Position numbers and translations under genes: made by a program
Assembly (NCBI GenBank): GCA_015680905.1
Contig: CM027378.1
Span: 1,488,001-1,552,000, forward strand
Direction: 5' to 3'
From: Coptis chinensis
Lineage: Eukaryota > Streptophyta > Magnoliopsida > Ranunculales > Ranunculaceae
DNA length: 64,000 bases
Shown here: in pieces, positions 23,066 to 33,829 of the stretch
Layout of the letters: the number at the start of each line of letters is the position of its first letter
Numbering within the stretch: the stretch's first letter is position 1
The notes under the pieces: model-generated
Told to the model about the DNA's origin: nothing
Databases searched by the model: none
Seen by the model: the letters and a program-made list of their open reading frames with translations, nothing else

Positions 23066-24240
23066 TTACTTTGCCCTTGCTGAAATTGTGGAGGATTTCC
23101 TTGACGATAGGAATTGTAGTTCATGGGTGGTCGTGACAGAACGTTGTTGCCACACCGAAGTAGCTTGTTGTTGGACAGGGGGTGCCCAAGCTAAATTCGG
23201 ATGTTGTCGCCAAGGTGCGTTAGGGATGTTGAAAGCACAAACCTCTTCAGCAGGTTGGGGAGGACACTCGTATACCAAAGGACAATAAGAATCGGCGTGC
23301 TCAGGACTTAAGCAAAGAGGGCATGGGGAAGCGTTGGCCCATGACCGTTTTGGGTTTTGTTCATTTACTTGTACCGAAAGAGCATCGACCTTTTTGTTTA
23401 AGGACTCGATTAGAGTTTTTAATTCCGGATCGGGTTTGACCTCGAACATAGACGTAACTTTGGTAGGAGTGTCTTTAGAAGATCTAGAAGAATCAGTGTT
23501 TCCCCAATGGGTGCTTGCCATTGAGGCCTGTTTCTCAAGAAAAGTGTATGCTTCAAGATGGCGCCCTTGTCCATGAAACAACCGCCGTTCATGATATCTA
23601 ATGTTTCCTTTTGATGGTCGAGAGACCATTAAAGAATGAACGGACTAATACGCGGTCGAAGTTGATGATGGGGACATTCGAGAAGTAGATCGATAAATCG
23701 CCTCCACGCAAAAAGGATTCACGGGGTACCGGGCGAAAGAATTGAATCTTTTGAAGCATTTCTGTAGTTTTCTTAGAGTATAGAACTTTATCATGAATGC
23801 TTGAACAAGTTTGGCCCATGTGTCAATGGATTGGCGGCGCTTGTCCGGGCGAGCCAAACCGAAGCTTTATCGACTAAGGTGAAGGGAAACAACCTAAAAG
23901 CAAGACTTGTTCGTTAGTAACGGTTGGATGGCGAAAAGTGGTGACTATTTGTTGCATCCGGCGAAGATGATTATGCGGTTTTTCATGGTCTAAACCATGG
24001 TAAACAGGTAACATACCGAAAATGTTTGGCGGAATACGAAAATCACCTACAATCGCGATCGAGTTTAATGCAGAAGCGTGTCCTTCTGTAAAGGCGAAGA
24101 TAGAAATCGAAAAGGGTTTTCGATCGCGAGATTTTCTTCACCATAATTAAAGGAGATAATGGAAACGGAGATGTTTGTGAGGTTGATTTACTGGAGGAGG
24201 AACTATGCCTAGGAGATAACATAAACAGTTGTTTCTTGTA
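23066..24240 (-). pseudogene. Gag (capsid and zinc knuckle)
   Basis: WAKLVQAFMIKFYTLRK (about 23820-23770) matches the retrotransposon gag core (TWxxLxxxFLxKFFP). The 187-codon frame 23629-23066 carries YTFLEKQASMASTHWG, a helical stretch, and a CCHC knuckle CPLCLSPEHADSYC (C-x2-C-x4-H-x4-C) at about 23333-23292. Gag forms the particle that packages the element RNA. The segment before 23857 is in shifted frames. Confidence 0.85.
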
Positions 24241-25519
24241 TTTTCGACGATGATATGTAAGTTCTAATTCCTTATGTTTACCGGACCCGTAGTCTCAACA
24301 AAAATGAATTTTAATTTGGTGCTCATAAGGAACGAATAATGACTGGAGTTTTTTTAGAAGTTAGGAAGGAGGAAGTTGAAGCCGCCTTCCCGGAAATTTG
24401 CTAACTTCGGCGGGGAAGCTAGGATAACGTGTGAATATTCCAGCCTTGTTACCCGAGAGAATTGAGGGGAGGTTGTTCGTGCTAGCACGTTCCTTAATTA
24501 GGCAACCTCAATTTTTTTCAAGTTTCCTAGGCACTGATGGAATAGGATGATGATTTATGATGGTGTATTATGCGAGGTGTTATTAAGATGATTTAGATGA
24601 ACTTTTTAATTACTATGATTTTTTTTAATTTTTAATTTTTTTAATTTTTTTTTTAATTTTTTTTTTTATTTTAATTTACGTGATTAGTGTATTATGGAGA
24701 CTTGATTACGAAATATGCAATTAAAAACGATAGATGCCAAAATAGAAACTAACTAACATATACTAGTTTACGCAGAAAGTCTACCCATGCAAATCTATAT
24801 TACCTATACGTGCAACTATGTGTAAGTTATACATGAGTTAGGGGAATGTCAAGAACGAACTCATGCAATTGAATACCGTGTATGTGAATTGATGTAACAT
24901 ACACATACAAAAATATTCTAAGCAAGTGGTTTGGTGCTACGCATATATCAAAATATATTCGAATCATATTAATTGTGTTACGTGAATATGTGATGACGAA
25001 CCACCTTTACATGCACAGAGTTCTCATTCCAACATACAAATATACGAGGTAAAACAGGTTATAGCAAATAATATCCTCGACAAAGTTTGAGGAGTTTAAG
25101 AGTTTGAAACCCCAAGGCCCCGCGATTCCTCGATAGCGATCGACTACTCCCAAGCTTATGCTTACTAGAAAAAACAGGACCAAAGAGCCCAAAAAGAGTA
25201 ATCGAAAAGGAAAGTGGCTCAGACTGAAAACCGAGTGTTGATACTCCGGGTTAGTTTCAGCGTGCTTACTAATTCAGTCTCGTCCGAGACTCTTTTGTCC
25301 GCGTTTAGTACTTCAAATTCCCTACGGAGTACTTTAGACCGTGCTAATGAAAATAAACAAAACTTGGCTCCACGGTTATTTGTTAGTAGAAAAATTTACG
25401 GTAAAGAGTTAGTATTGTAAATGTAAATGAAAATTAAAAAGATGATGAGGTAAGGGAGGGTTTTTATGGATGTATTCCAGTTATTACGTTAAGTCAAGAG
25501 TCCTTCGGCGCGCGGCATT
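24241..25519 (-). other. Leader region between LTR and gag of the Athila element
   Basis: No coding was recognised. The stretch 24590-24680 is a T/A-rich low-complexity tract. Next to the LTR end (minus strand from 25519) the sequence TGCCGCGCGCCGAAGGACTC could be a degraded primer binding site, but the match to tRNA-Asp is poor. Confidence 0.45.
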
Positions 25520-27591
25520 TGATAAAACTCATATTTACACACGTTTATCGGCTTTCGCCATTTATTTCTTAAGTCCGAGGTCCATGATCCAAAGTCCGAG
25601 GTCCACGATCCAAGTCCAAGTCCAAAGTCCAACGTCCAGTGATAGTCGCGACGTTTTAGTCAAGTTACCTTACTCACGGGGATTGGTAGGATAGGTCGAG
25701 TAAAGGGATCGTCCAAACCTTAGGGCTCGGATAGGTTCACAACCGGAATTACAACTTTAAGTGAGTAGGATTTTAGGTTTCTTTTTAGTTGGTTTTAATT
25801 AAATTAACGGTAATGTAAATTACTACGGTGATTAAATATAGGTAAACAAAATGTAGAGAAACGGGGGAGAGAGTTAATCATGCTCATGCAAGAATCATTT
25901 TTCAACAGTTTTTATTACCAAATCACTACATCTCTAGTTAGTTCCTCGTTTCGAGACGACGCCGAGTATTGATCCCTAGTGCATGCCCACATCTCTAGGT
26001 CGCGATTTCACTAGCATAAGGAGTTTTAATAATACCGCATCTCCGGTATATTATCTCCGCTCTGGCACAAGTTCACATCACCGGACGAATTGGAGAGTCG
26101 ACGACACCAGTAGAAGTCGTCGGCGCGAGACATTTTGGGCTTCATAGACCGCTCGAGCATCAAAGATCTAACTTTGTACGATCTCACCATTTTGGGACGG
26201 ATGTTAATTCTATGCCTAATTCCTAAGTAGTGATTCTAGAATATTAACGAAGTCAATCCGATTTTCACACGAAGCAAAGATAACCCTCCCCCGAGGGGGA
26301 TTAGCTCATCATCATAGCAGAATAATAAAACTTGTTTGTATACATTAAGTAAATAAATGCAGGGACGATGTAAATTAAACAAGAAAAGAAATGATCATTA
26401 TTAAGGGTAAAATAACTTCTATCGTATTAAGTGCTTTGAAAATAAAATGGCGGAAGGTAAGTCTTCAAGAAAAACTAAACGTAGCTAAAGCATTAATATC
26501 TTTGAAGACCTCATAATGAAGCGCGAACCCTTCATATTTATAGGCATCATAGGATGACCATCCGTGAATGATTTTAATTTGCTTTTGGCGGTAGAGTTGG
26601 TTTATTTGTTCAAAACTTTGAGAATCAAAGTTTTGTTTTGATATGTTTATCTTTTCGTCTTTTAGCTGTTTAAAGTTTCGTCAGTTAGCTAATTTCAATT
26701 CAAACCACCTGGTTTGAATTGTTACGTGTCTTCTTTCTTGCCAGGTGGTATCAATTTGAAACCATCATTTGCCACCTGCCTATCTTTGACTCATCATGCC
26801 TTCGGGGCCCCAGAGTGTGTCCACTTAGTGTGTCCAATCGGCGCGAAATTGGCGTTTTACTACTTTTGTCCTTGCACGAGTTAAATCGCCGCCGGTCTCT
26901 ATGGCGGCTTCACTAGCCAACGCCGGCACCTAGATTTATCCGATTTGAGCTTCCGAAGTTTCCTCGCCTTCAGTATGTGGGCCCGCCTTGTAATGGTTTT
27001 ATTCTTTTGGAAACTTCAAATCTAATCGCTTTGTTGGGCTTTTACGGGGATTGGCGGGAATTCCAATATTCCCGTATTCTTGTACTTGGCAGCTTCACTA
27101 GCCAACGTCGGCACCTAGATTTATCCGATTTGAGCATCGGAAGTTTCCTGCTTCTTTATATGTGGGCCCGTTACGCTCGACCGGTTACGTTCTTTTGGGA
27201 ACTTCGGCTCTAGTCAGGCTTTGTTGGGCTTCACGGGGATTGAGTGTGAATTCCCAATATTCCCGTATTCTTGTACTTGGCAACTTCACTAGCCAACGTC
27301 GGCACCTAGATTTATCCGATTTGTGCATCGGAAATTTGCTGCTTCTTCATATGTGGGCCCGTTCCGCACTGGTTCTGTTCTTTTGGAAACTTCGGCTTCA
27401 CGGGGTCGAGTGGGAAACTCCAAATGTTCCCGTATTCCTGTACTTTGATGCATGTTTTATCACTATCTTCATTTTAATTGCGGAAACCTGCAAAAGTACG
27501 AAAATATAATTATTACATGATTATTAAACACATAATCGACCAAAATGTTATGTCCCTCGGGGTTTAATATTACAGTTTTAGGTGCTTATCA
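25520..27591 (-). repeat. LTR of the first Athila family, copy 1
   Basis: Boundaries come from TGATAAGCACC at the minus-strand start (27591), TTTTATCA at the other end (25520), and a break in similarity at the same point as copy 2 (29829). Copy 1 and copy 2 align from 25520/29829 to about 26890/31211, with many small differences. Orientation and position fit the 5' LTR of the minus-strand Athila body. Near 25571-25640 it carries short tandem AAGTCCGAGGTCCA units. No matching target-site duplication was seen: flanks read GCATT and GGAGC. Confidence 0.7.
26903..27460 (-). repeat. Three tandem ~190-bp repeats inside LTR copy 1
   Basis: GGC(G/A)(G/A)CTTCACTAGCCAACG(C/T)CGGCACC starts at 26903, 27088 and 27279. 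Each is followed by TAGATTTATCCGATTTG, a TATGTGGGCCCG block and CTTTTGG(A/G)AACTTC. The third unit is shortened at its end. Position near the minus-strand start of the LTR places it in U3. Confidence 0.85.
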
Positions 27592-27734
27592 GGAGCATCG
27601 CCACTATTATCTGTAGTTACAAATCTTATATCAACACCAGAAATCGGTGGAGAAACTGAACCCTCGATATACAATCCCGATCGACCAGAAAAGGGCAAAA
27701 TCTTTTCTTGACAACCATCAATTGTAACTGAAAC
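27592..27734 (-). pseudogene. NOMO-like exon fragment (carbohydrate-binding-like fold)
   Basis: After a TTTTCTTTTCTAG acceptor the minus strand is open through VSVTIDGCQEKILPFSGR, then SGLYIEGSVSPPISGVDIR. This matches plant Nodal modulator (NOMO) proteins, ER membrane proteins with repeated beta-sandwich domains (G-x-Y-I-E-G-S-V-S-P-x-L-S-G-V). The exon is cut by the LTR start at 27591. The next segment upstream is a CIPK exon, not more NOMO, so the two were joined within the intron at 27735-27823. The identification is from memory of the motif. Confidence 0.65.
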
Positions 27735-27823
27735 CTAGAAAAGAAAAGGTAGTAAATACCATGTTATAGCAACAGCCCATAGATAAGAACATAGTTCATA
27801 TTGCTCAAGGAATCATTTTGTAC

Positions 27824-29828
27824 CTCTGTGGCGACAGAAAGATGGCCCTTTCTTCCAGTCTTGTCACCTTTCAACTTCATCTGCAATATGGTTGGCATAT
27901 TGCCAAGTTAATCAAATAATTTTGCTAAAAATGCTTAATCATATAACTTGTGAAGCGTCCTTATCAATATACCATATTAAGATGCAGCGTTTTACCTTTG
28001 TAATTATTCTTGTGCACATTAAAACCAAGAGGTTTGGCAGCTTCCTCTATTTTAGACATTATTTCATTTGGTGTATACCGAGAAGTAAAACGTGTTTCTC
28101 GGCTGACGAGACCCTATAGTTGGAAGGTGCAAACAAACGATTACAAAGGAGCATTCATTAGTCAGTCCGAAAAATGAAATTTTTAGGAGATAAGTCCTTT
28201 CCCCACTCACCCTAATTTGCAAGTTTCATAATAAAATAAGAGACCTTACAGTTGCAGGTCACAAAGATACAAATCAAAGGGAAAGTATTTGTTTCTCTAT
28301 TCTGTTAGAATAAAGGGGAGGTAGTAAGCAAGACAGACCTGTTACATCAAGTTCCTAGAAGCAAATAATGTTGAACTGAACAACAATTTCAAATCACATG
28401 AAGTAATTTAGGGTATCAATGGCTTCTTAGATTAACCACAAGTACTGACAAGTTTGGTCAGCAAAAGGCAAGGTATACTAACTAGAAATCAGGTTCAACA
28501 CTCCAACGTTGCAACTAGAAATGAATAAATTCACATAACAGGGAATCTTTTGTAACCTAATGATAAATACCTCTTGTTTCTCAAATAAGCTTCCAAGATT
28601 GAAGCATTGTGATCTAGATATAAACTCAAATGCATTCATTGATACGGGTTTTTCTTTCATTTCTGTTACAAGATATTCCTGCAAAATGGAGTGCCACATT
28701 AAAATTAAAGATCCCAATAACAAGTTCACTCTTCAATCATTTTTAAAGGTTCCGTCTTCGAAAAGAAAGGACGAGATACATTATAAGTCTTTCTTTTTTC
28801 ACCAGCACAAACTCAATAAATTGCAAAGGGAAACAGTCATGCTGCTGGTTGTTTTGAATAGTGGCTGGTGAACAGAATCATACTCTTACAGTTACAATAA
28901 CACCATTGAGCACGAGAAATAAAAAAAAAACAAAGCATAAGGGCTCAATTCATCAGAAATTAGCGATCATACCATTGAGTCGTTAAATACAGCAACAACA
29001 TCATCTAGGCTTACGTCTTCTCCTTGTTCAAAGTCTGGTGGTCTATACCCTTTCTTAAACCATTCATTTTCTAGTATGTCAGGGATTGTAATTCTCTGGG
29101 GAACATAAAAAGGTGTAACATTATAGAAAAGCCAAGCACATCAAATCTACGATGCTGATTTCAGTACAAAACGAGCTCAAAGATTGGGCTTGTGGTCAGA
29201 AGTTTAACTATAAAACCACTAGCGTGGAAGAAGCTTTATCGAGAGTGGAGACAACTTACAGTAAGAGGATTGGGGTCAAGGATGCGCTTAATTAGGTTCT
29301 TTGCGCTAGACGAAAACCATGAAGGACACGTAAAATCAGCCTTGTTAATCTGCAGTTTCAGTGAACTAGATCATGCATCACTTCTCTGATCAAATATTAA
29401 CATTGAGATGGGAAGGAAATCATATTTAAGTAGTCACCTTTCTGTACAGAGATATTAGATTTGACTCGTCAAAAGGCAAGTAGCGAGCCATAAGAACAAA
29501 AAGAATCACTCCACAGGACCATATATCCGCTGTTCTTCAATCATAACCTTAATCATTAAGAACCTAATATAAGAAAAACACCTAGGAAAAATACAAAATG
29601 TCATAAGATGCAATAGTGAAAACCAATTCATGATTAAACAGCATAGAACCAGAAAAATACCTCTGGAGCAACATAATTTGGTGTCCCACAAGCAGTGTGA
29701 AGTAGGCCATCTGCCTACAGTAAATTAAAGAGGTTTGCTCTTAGTTTATCATTATCTACCAATAAATTGAAAATTGAAAAGCTTTTTCTAATAGGGCACC
29801 TTTGAATGTGATGTGATAATGTGAGCAG
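27824..29828 (-). pseudogene. CBL-interacting protein kinase (CIPK) pseudogene, truncated at both ends
   Basis: Exons on the minus strand with GT..AG borders: 29828-29800 (cut), 29714-29661 (ADGLLHTACGTPNYVAPE, activation loop and APE), 29561-29438 ([20 protein letters not shown]), 29349-29260 ([20 protein letters not shown]), 29095-28973 (ITIPDILENEWFKKGYRPPD), 28678-28571 (NAFEFISRSQCFNLGSLFEK, the NAF motif that binds CBL calcium sensors), 28113-27996 (EIMSKIEEAAKPLGFNVHKN) and 27880-27824 (MKLKGDKTGRKGHLSVATE). CIPKs phosphorylate ion channels and transporters after Ca2+-CBL binding. The N-lobe with the Lys and HRD motif is missing, as is the final exon. Two in-frame stops, TAA 29549-29547 and TGA 29537-29535, lie between VLND and TADIWS. 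The CIPK3/9/23-like wording does not fix the paralogue. Confidence 0.9.
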
Positions 29829-31211
29829 TGATAAAAACACTCTTTATACACATTTATTGATTTCAGTTACTTATTTTCTTAAGTCCGAGGTCCACAGTCC
29901 AAAGTCCGAAGTCCAAAGACCCAAGTCCAAAATCCAAAGTCCAACGTCCGTGATAGTCGACGCTTTTAGTCAAGTTACCTTTACTCACGGGGTTTTGGTA
30001 GAATAGGTCGAGTAAGGGATCGATCCCAAAACCTTACTTCTGGATAGGTTCACAACCGAATCACAACTTTTGGTGAGTAGGATTTTTAGGTTTCTTTTTA
30101 GTTGGTTTTAATTAAATTAACGGTAATGCAAATAATGTAAATTACTACGGCGATTATATGTAGGTAAACAAAAATAGAGAAACAGGGAGAGAGTTAGTCA
30201 TACTCATGCGAGAATCATTTTTCAACAGTTTATATTACCACATCACTACATCTCTAATTCGTCTCATTTTCGGAGACGACGTCGAGTATTGATCTCTAGT
30301 GCATGCCCACATCTCTAGGTCGCATTTCACTAGCATAAGGAGTTTCAATAATATCTCATCTCTGGTATATTATTTCAACTCCTGGCTCGATTTCACATCA
30401 GCTGGACGAATTGGAGAGCTATCTGACACCAGAGAGTCGCGCGCGAGACTGTTCTGGAGCATCAGCAGTCCAACTTTGTACAGTCTCAGTCATTTTGGGA
30501 CTGGATGTCAAATCTAAGCCTAATTCCTAAGTAGTGACTCTAGAATATTAAAAAGTCAATCCGATTTTTACACGAAGCAAAGATAACCCTCCCGAGGGGA
30601 TTAGCTCATGGTCATAGAAGGAATAATAAAACTTGCTGTATACATTAAGTAAATAAATGCAGGACAAGAATTAAACTAGAAAAGAAATGACTGTTATTAA
30701 GGGTAAAATAACTTACAAGATTTAAGCCTTTGGAATGAAAATGACAGAATGTAAGTACTGAAGAAATAAACTAACTAGGCGGAAGCTAAAGCATGAAAAT
30801 GCTGAAGGAAAAATAATGAAGGCTACCCCCTCATATATATAGGCGGAAGACCCTTCACGTGAAATCCTAACAATTAATCAGGTTTGTTTGTTACCTAATT
30901 GAAAAGTTCAAAACTTTGAGAATCAAAGTTTTGTTTTAACCGTATTAAATTTTGTCCTTTAGCTTATAAGGTTTTGTCTTTATATGTTTTATTTTCGCCT
31001 TTTTAGCCCAATTCAATTCAAACATTGAATTGGTACGTGTCTTTCCTCTTGCAAGGTGGCACCAAATTGAACTCATCACTTGCCACCTGCCTATGCTGAC
31101 TCGTCATGCCTTTGGGACCGCAGAGTGGGTCCACTTAGTATGTCCAGTGGAGGTGTCGATTTTGGCATTTTTACGACTTTCTGTCCTTGCGCAGAGTTCG
31201 TCGCCCGGGTC
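29829..31211 (-). repeat. LTR of the first Athila family, copy 2, truncated
   Basis: It starts with TGATAAAAACACTC exactly where the CIPK exon stops, and aligns with LTR copy 1 in the same orientation, including the AAGTCCGAGGTCCA short repeats (29880-29945). Alignment ends at 31211, where the TGACAC end of LTR1 of the second family begins. The 190-bp repeats of copy 1 are therefore missing. The most direct reading is insertion of the second family into this LTR. Confidence 0.7.
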
Positions 31212-31244
31212 TGACACTTCCTCTTGGGGCTACAATTAATTATA

Positions 31245-31262
31245 TCCCTGGCAGCGGCGCCA
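31245..31262 (-). other. PBS-like sequence embedded in the 3' end of LTR1
   Basis: The minus strand reads TGGCGCCGCTGCCAGGGA, complementary to the 3' end of tRNA-Asp as used by Athila elements. It lies 33 bp inside the TGTCA terminus rather than outside the LTR. Confidence 0.8.
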
Positions 31263-32316
31263 TTGACACTGCCTTTCTTTTTTGTGTGTTAGATGTGGTA
31301 TGGTCGTTGAACAAAAGAGAAGCGTATCAAAACCTAATTATCCCTCAATAAGTAAAGGATGAGTAGGGTATCGTTCCACTTTTAAGTGTATGTTTATATG
31401 AAGGACAGGACTGGAAAGGGGGTTTGAGGGATTAAAAACTATAATTGTAGAGATTTTAGATTATAATGCTAAACTAAACTAAACTAACTAAACTTATACT
31501 AAAGCTAAGAATTGGAAATAGGGAGAGAATATGAGAGAGATAGATTCAAGAGATTCAAATCCACCAATGCTTTTGATTCAATGACCTTTTGCTTCATGTT
31601 GTTCTCCAAGTAGACTTCAATCGGGCAATCGAGCGAGTGCCGATGCCCTCTTGGATGAAACATCGTTAACAAATAACTCTACTCAAGGTTGTTCCTATGT
31701 TCATGTTACTAGTATCTTCTTTCCTTTTATGTGAGCTTGGGCAGCTATTCAATGAATCACCATCTAAGGCAAACACAAGGAATACTTCCCTTACTCTAAA
31801 ACACTACACAATTAGAAGAAAAGTAGAGAATAATAGTATAATATTCAATTACAATAAATAAAACTATATTCTAGCATTATATTCAATTGCAATAAATAAA
31901 AGTATGTTACTAGCAAATATTCAATTGCAATAAATAAAACCCTAAACTAGCATGATATTCAATTGTAATAAATAAAAACCTTAATCTATACTTCCATCCC
32001 CTGGTGTGGGCAATGGAACTAATAACTAAAAACATAAAGAACTAACTTGATTGAAGAACACCATAAACCAGAAGAATCATTAAACCTTAAGCATTGGCTT
32101 CATCTCCTCCCTTGAAGGAGAAGATTAGCCTTCCATAAAGAAGGAAGAACACGAAGAACGAGAAGAAGAAGAGTTGAAGAATATAAGACTAGAAAGACTA
32201 ATTTAATAAGACTCAGCTAGTTAAAACCGATCTTTTATTATTAATCTCTCTCTGCCTCAAGTTCTGGAGACAAGAATATAAGTGAATTGGCCAATTACAT
32301 GAGGCACTTAGGTCTT

Positions 32317-32325
32317 CTATTTATA
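32317..32325 (-). promoter_or_regulatory. LTR1 TATA box
   Basis: TATAAATAG on the minus strand (one T differs downstream). The site is at the same place in LTR2 (39700-39708), LTR3 (43060-43068), LTR4 (50290-50298) and LTR6 (59081-59090). Confidence 0.6.
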
Positions 32326-32914
32326 AGGGTTACAATGAGTTCTAGAAGCATTCCAAACCGTCATTTGTTTCCTAATACAAATAGGTTTCCTTCAGAGTCC
32401 GACTTCGTCTTCAAAACTGAGAAGGAATTGGCTACAGTGTCGATTCATACGTCTGGATGCATTATCCATGTGTCCCAGACTTAATCAATGCGTCTGGACG
32501 CTCGATCTATGCATCCCAGACGCAATCAATGCGTCTGGACGCTCGATCCATGCGTCCCAGACGCATAAGTCGATTTTCTCTCTTCTGCTCTATCCTTCTA
32601 TCCTCTTTTGCGGGCTTTGGTCCAAGCAACGAATCCTTTGGCCTTGGGCTTCCAAATAGACTTTAAAATAGGTCCAAGTCGCATATTTAATAGCTCCAAT
32701 TGCTTGGCCTTCTCCATGATTGTCCACGGACCTCCCATGTGATCATTAATGCTCCGAATTGCTTCGTTTTACCCCATTTTCTCTAATATTCTACAAAACT
32801 CTCTTTTTCACCTGTAGAATCTTAAAACACAACTTATAAACACTATTAGTCCACTAAGATGGCTAAACAAGAGGCATAATCGAGGGTTAAATAGCACTTT
32901 TTGAGCACTTATCA

Positions 32915-33793
32915 CAACTCCCAACTAGCCTTTTGCTAGTCTCTTAGCAAATAAGATAAAAAATAGATAAGTGATCAAAATCATATCCTAATAACAAAAA
33001 TAAAATCCTAACTCACTTTCGCAGGCATCGCGATTGCATTTACCATATGCAACAAGGCTTTAAACCTTTAAGTTCCCCAAAAAGGACGAGTTATAGTCTC
33101 GTGATGGTTTTCAGGTGATATACCCACAAAATCAATCAATAACATGTTCAAGAATGATAATATTTTTCAGAGAGAGAAGTTCCTTACCCACTTAGTGCTT
33201 ACTCCAATAGACAGTCTCCATTGCTAACTACATTGTTGCAAAGACTCATAGATTATGATGGGAGATAGTAAAAATTGACAAAATTCTCAATCAAGGCTTA
33301 TGTGTGTACTTAGTCAATCTCCTATACTCTCCTATCCAAGAAACGGAATCCCTAGTTTACCATAGGTAGATAATCTCGACTTTCAATCCTCACAGATCAT
33401 ACTCTCAGAAAAGAATCTCTCAGAAGATGGTCTACTATTTTACCTCATGTATGTGGGTAAAAGAATAATGCATACGAACATCCCACATACTACCTTGAAA
33501 ACAGATTTCCGAAAGAAAAGTCGCCTCATGGAAAGAATGTCAATCACATATGAAGTGTCGGGTCCTTCACTTTAGCATCCTCTCACCTATTCTAGACTTA
33601 GGTACCATCTTGTAGTGATAAGTCATGGGTTGTAACTTGGCTTGGGTATTGGTTTATAAAGGAAAGGTAAAAAGGATTCTAAGGTTGTTTCAAAAAACAC
33701 TAAGGGTTTTTGCTTCTTTCTTTGGAAGATTTCTTCAAATTACGTATTGCAGAAAATTCTTCCTTTGTCTTAGCTTTTCCATCCATTCTTTCG

Positions 33794-33829
<36 letters not shown>

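Larger units (their letters stand above)
18874..24240 (-). mobile_element. Athila/Tat-type Ty3/gypsy retrotransposon body, decayed
   Basis: On the minus strand the order is gag (about 24240-23066), protease (about 22480-21800), RT (21672-20700), RNase H (20416-20087) and integrase (about 19860-18874). This is the Ty3/gypsy order, and the integrase and RT segments have Athila-like wording (for example [18 protein letters not shown]). Every domain has frameshifts or stops. A 2.07-kb LTR of matching orientation lies to the right (25520-27591). No convincing left (3') LTR was found. Confidence 0.9.
31212..32914 (-). repeat. LTR1 (3' LTR of element 1)
   Basis: Minus strand from TGATAAGTGCTCAAAAAG at 32914 to TGTCA at 31212, about 1.70 kb. 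Inside it are the tandem GCGTCTGGACGC motifs (32441-32575), a TATA box CTATAAATAG-type (32317-32325), four AT(A)TTCAATTGCAATAAATAA repeats (31838-31980) and one PBS-like sequence 31245-31262. It is very similar to LTR6. Confidence 0.85.

Noticed and set aside
25495..25519. Primer binding site next to LTR copy 1
   Set aside because: TGCCGCGCGCCGAAGG is only loosely like the tRNA-Asp PBS; too weak to annotate.
26977..27509. Two similar plus-strand ORFs with a repeated FTSQRRHLDLSDL segment
   Set aside because: They arise from the ~190-bp tandem repeats in an LTR on the opposite strand and match no known protein.
25520..31211. A complete retrotransposon with LTR copies 1 and 2 as its pair and CIPK/NOMO as its interior
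   Set aside because: No PBS or polypurine tract adjoins the inner LTR edges, and no target duplication was found. Kept only as one hypothesis in the findings.
32287..32484. ORFs beginning MANYMRHLGPLF in each LTR
   Set aside because: They run antisense across the TATA box and the tandem repeats of the LTR; no domain.
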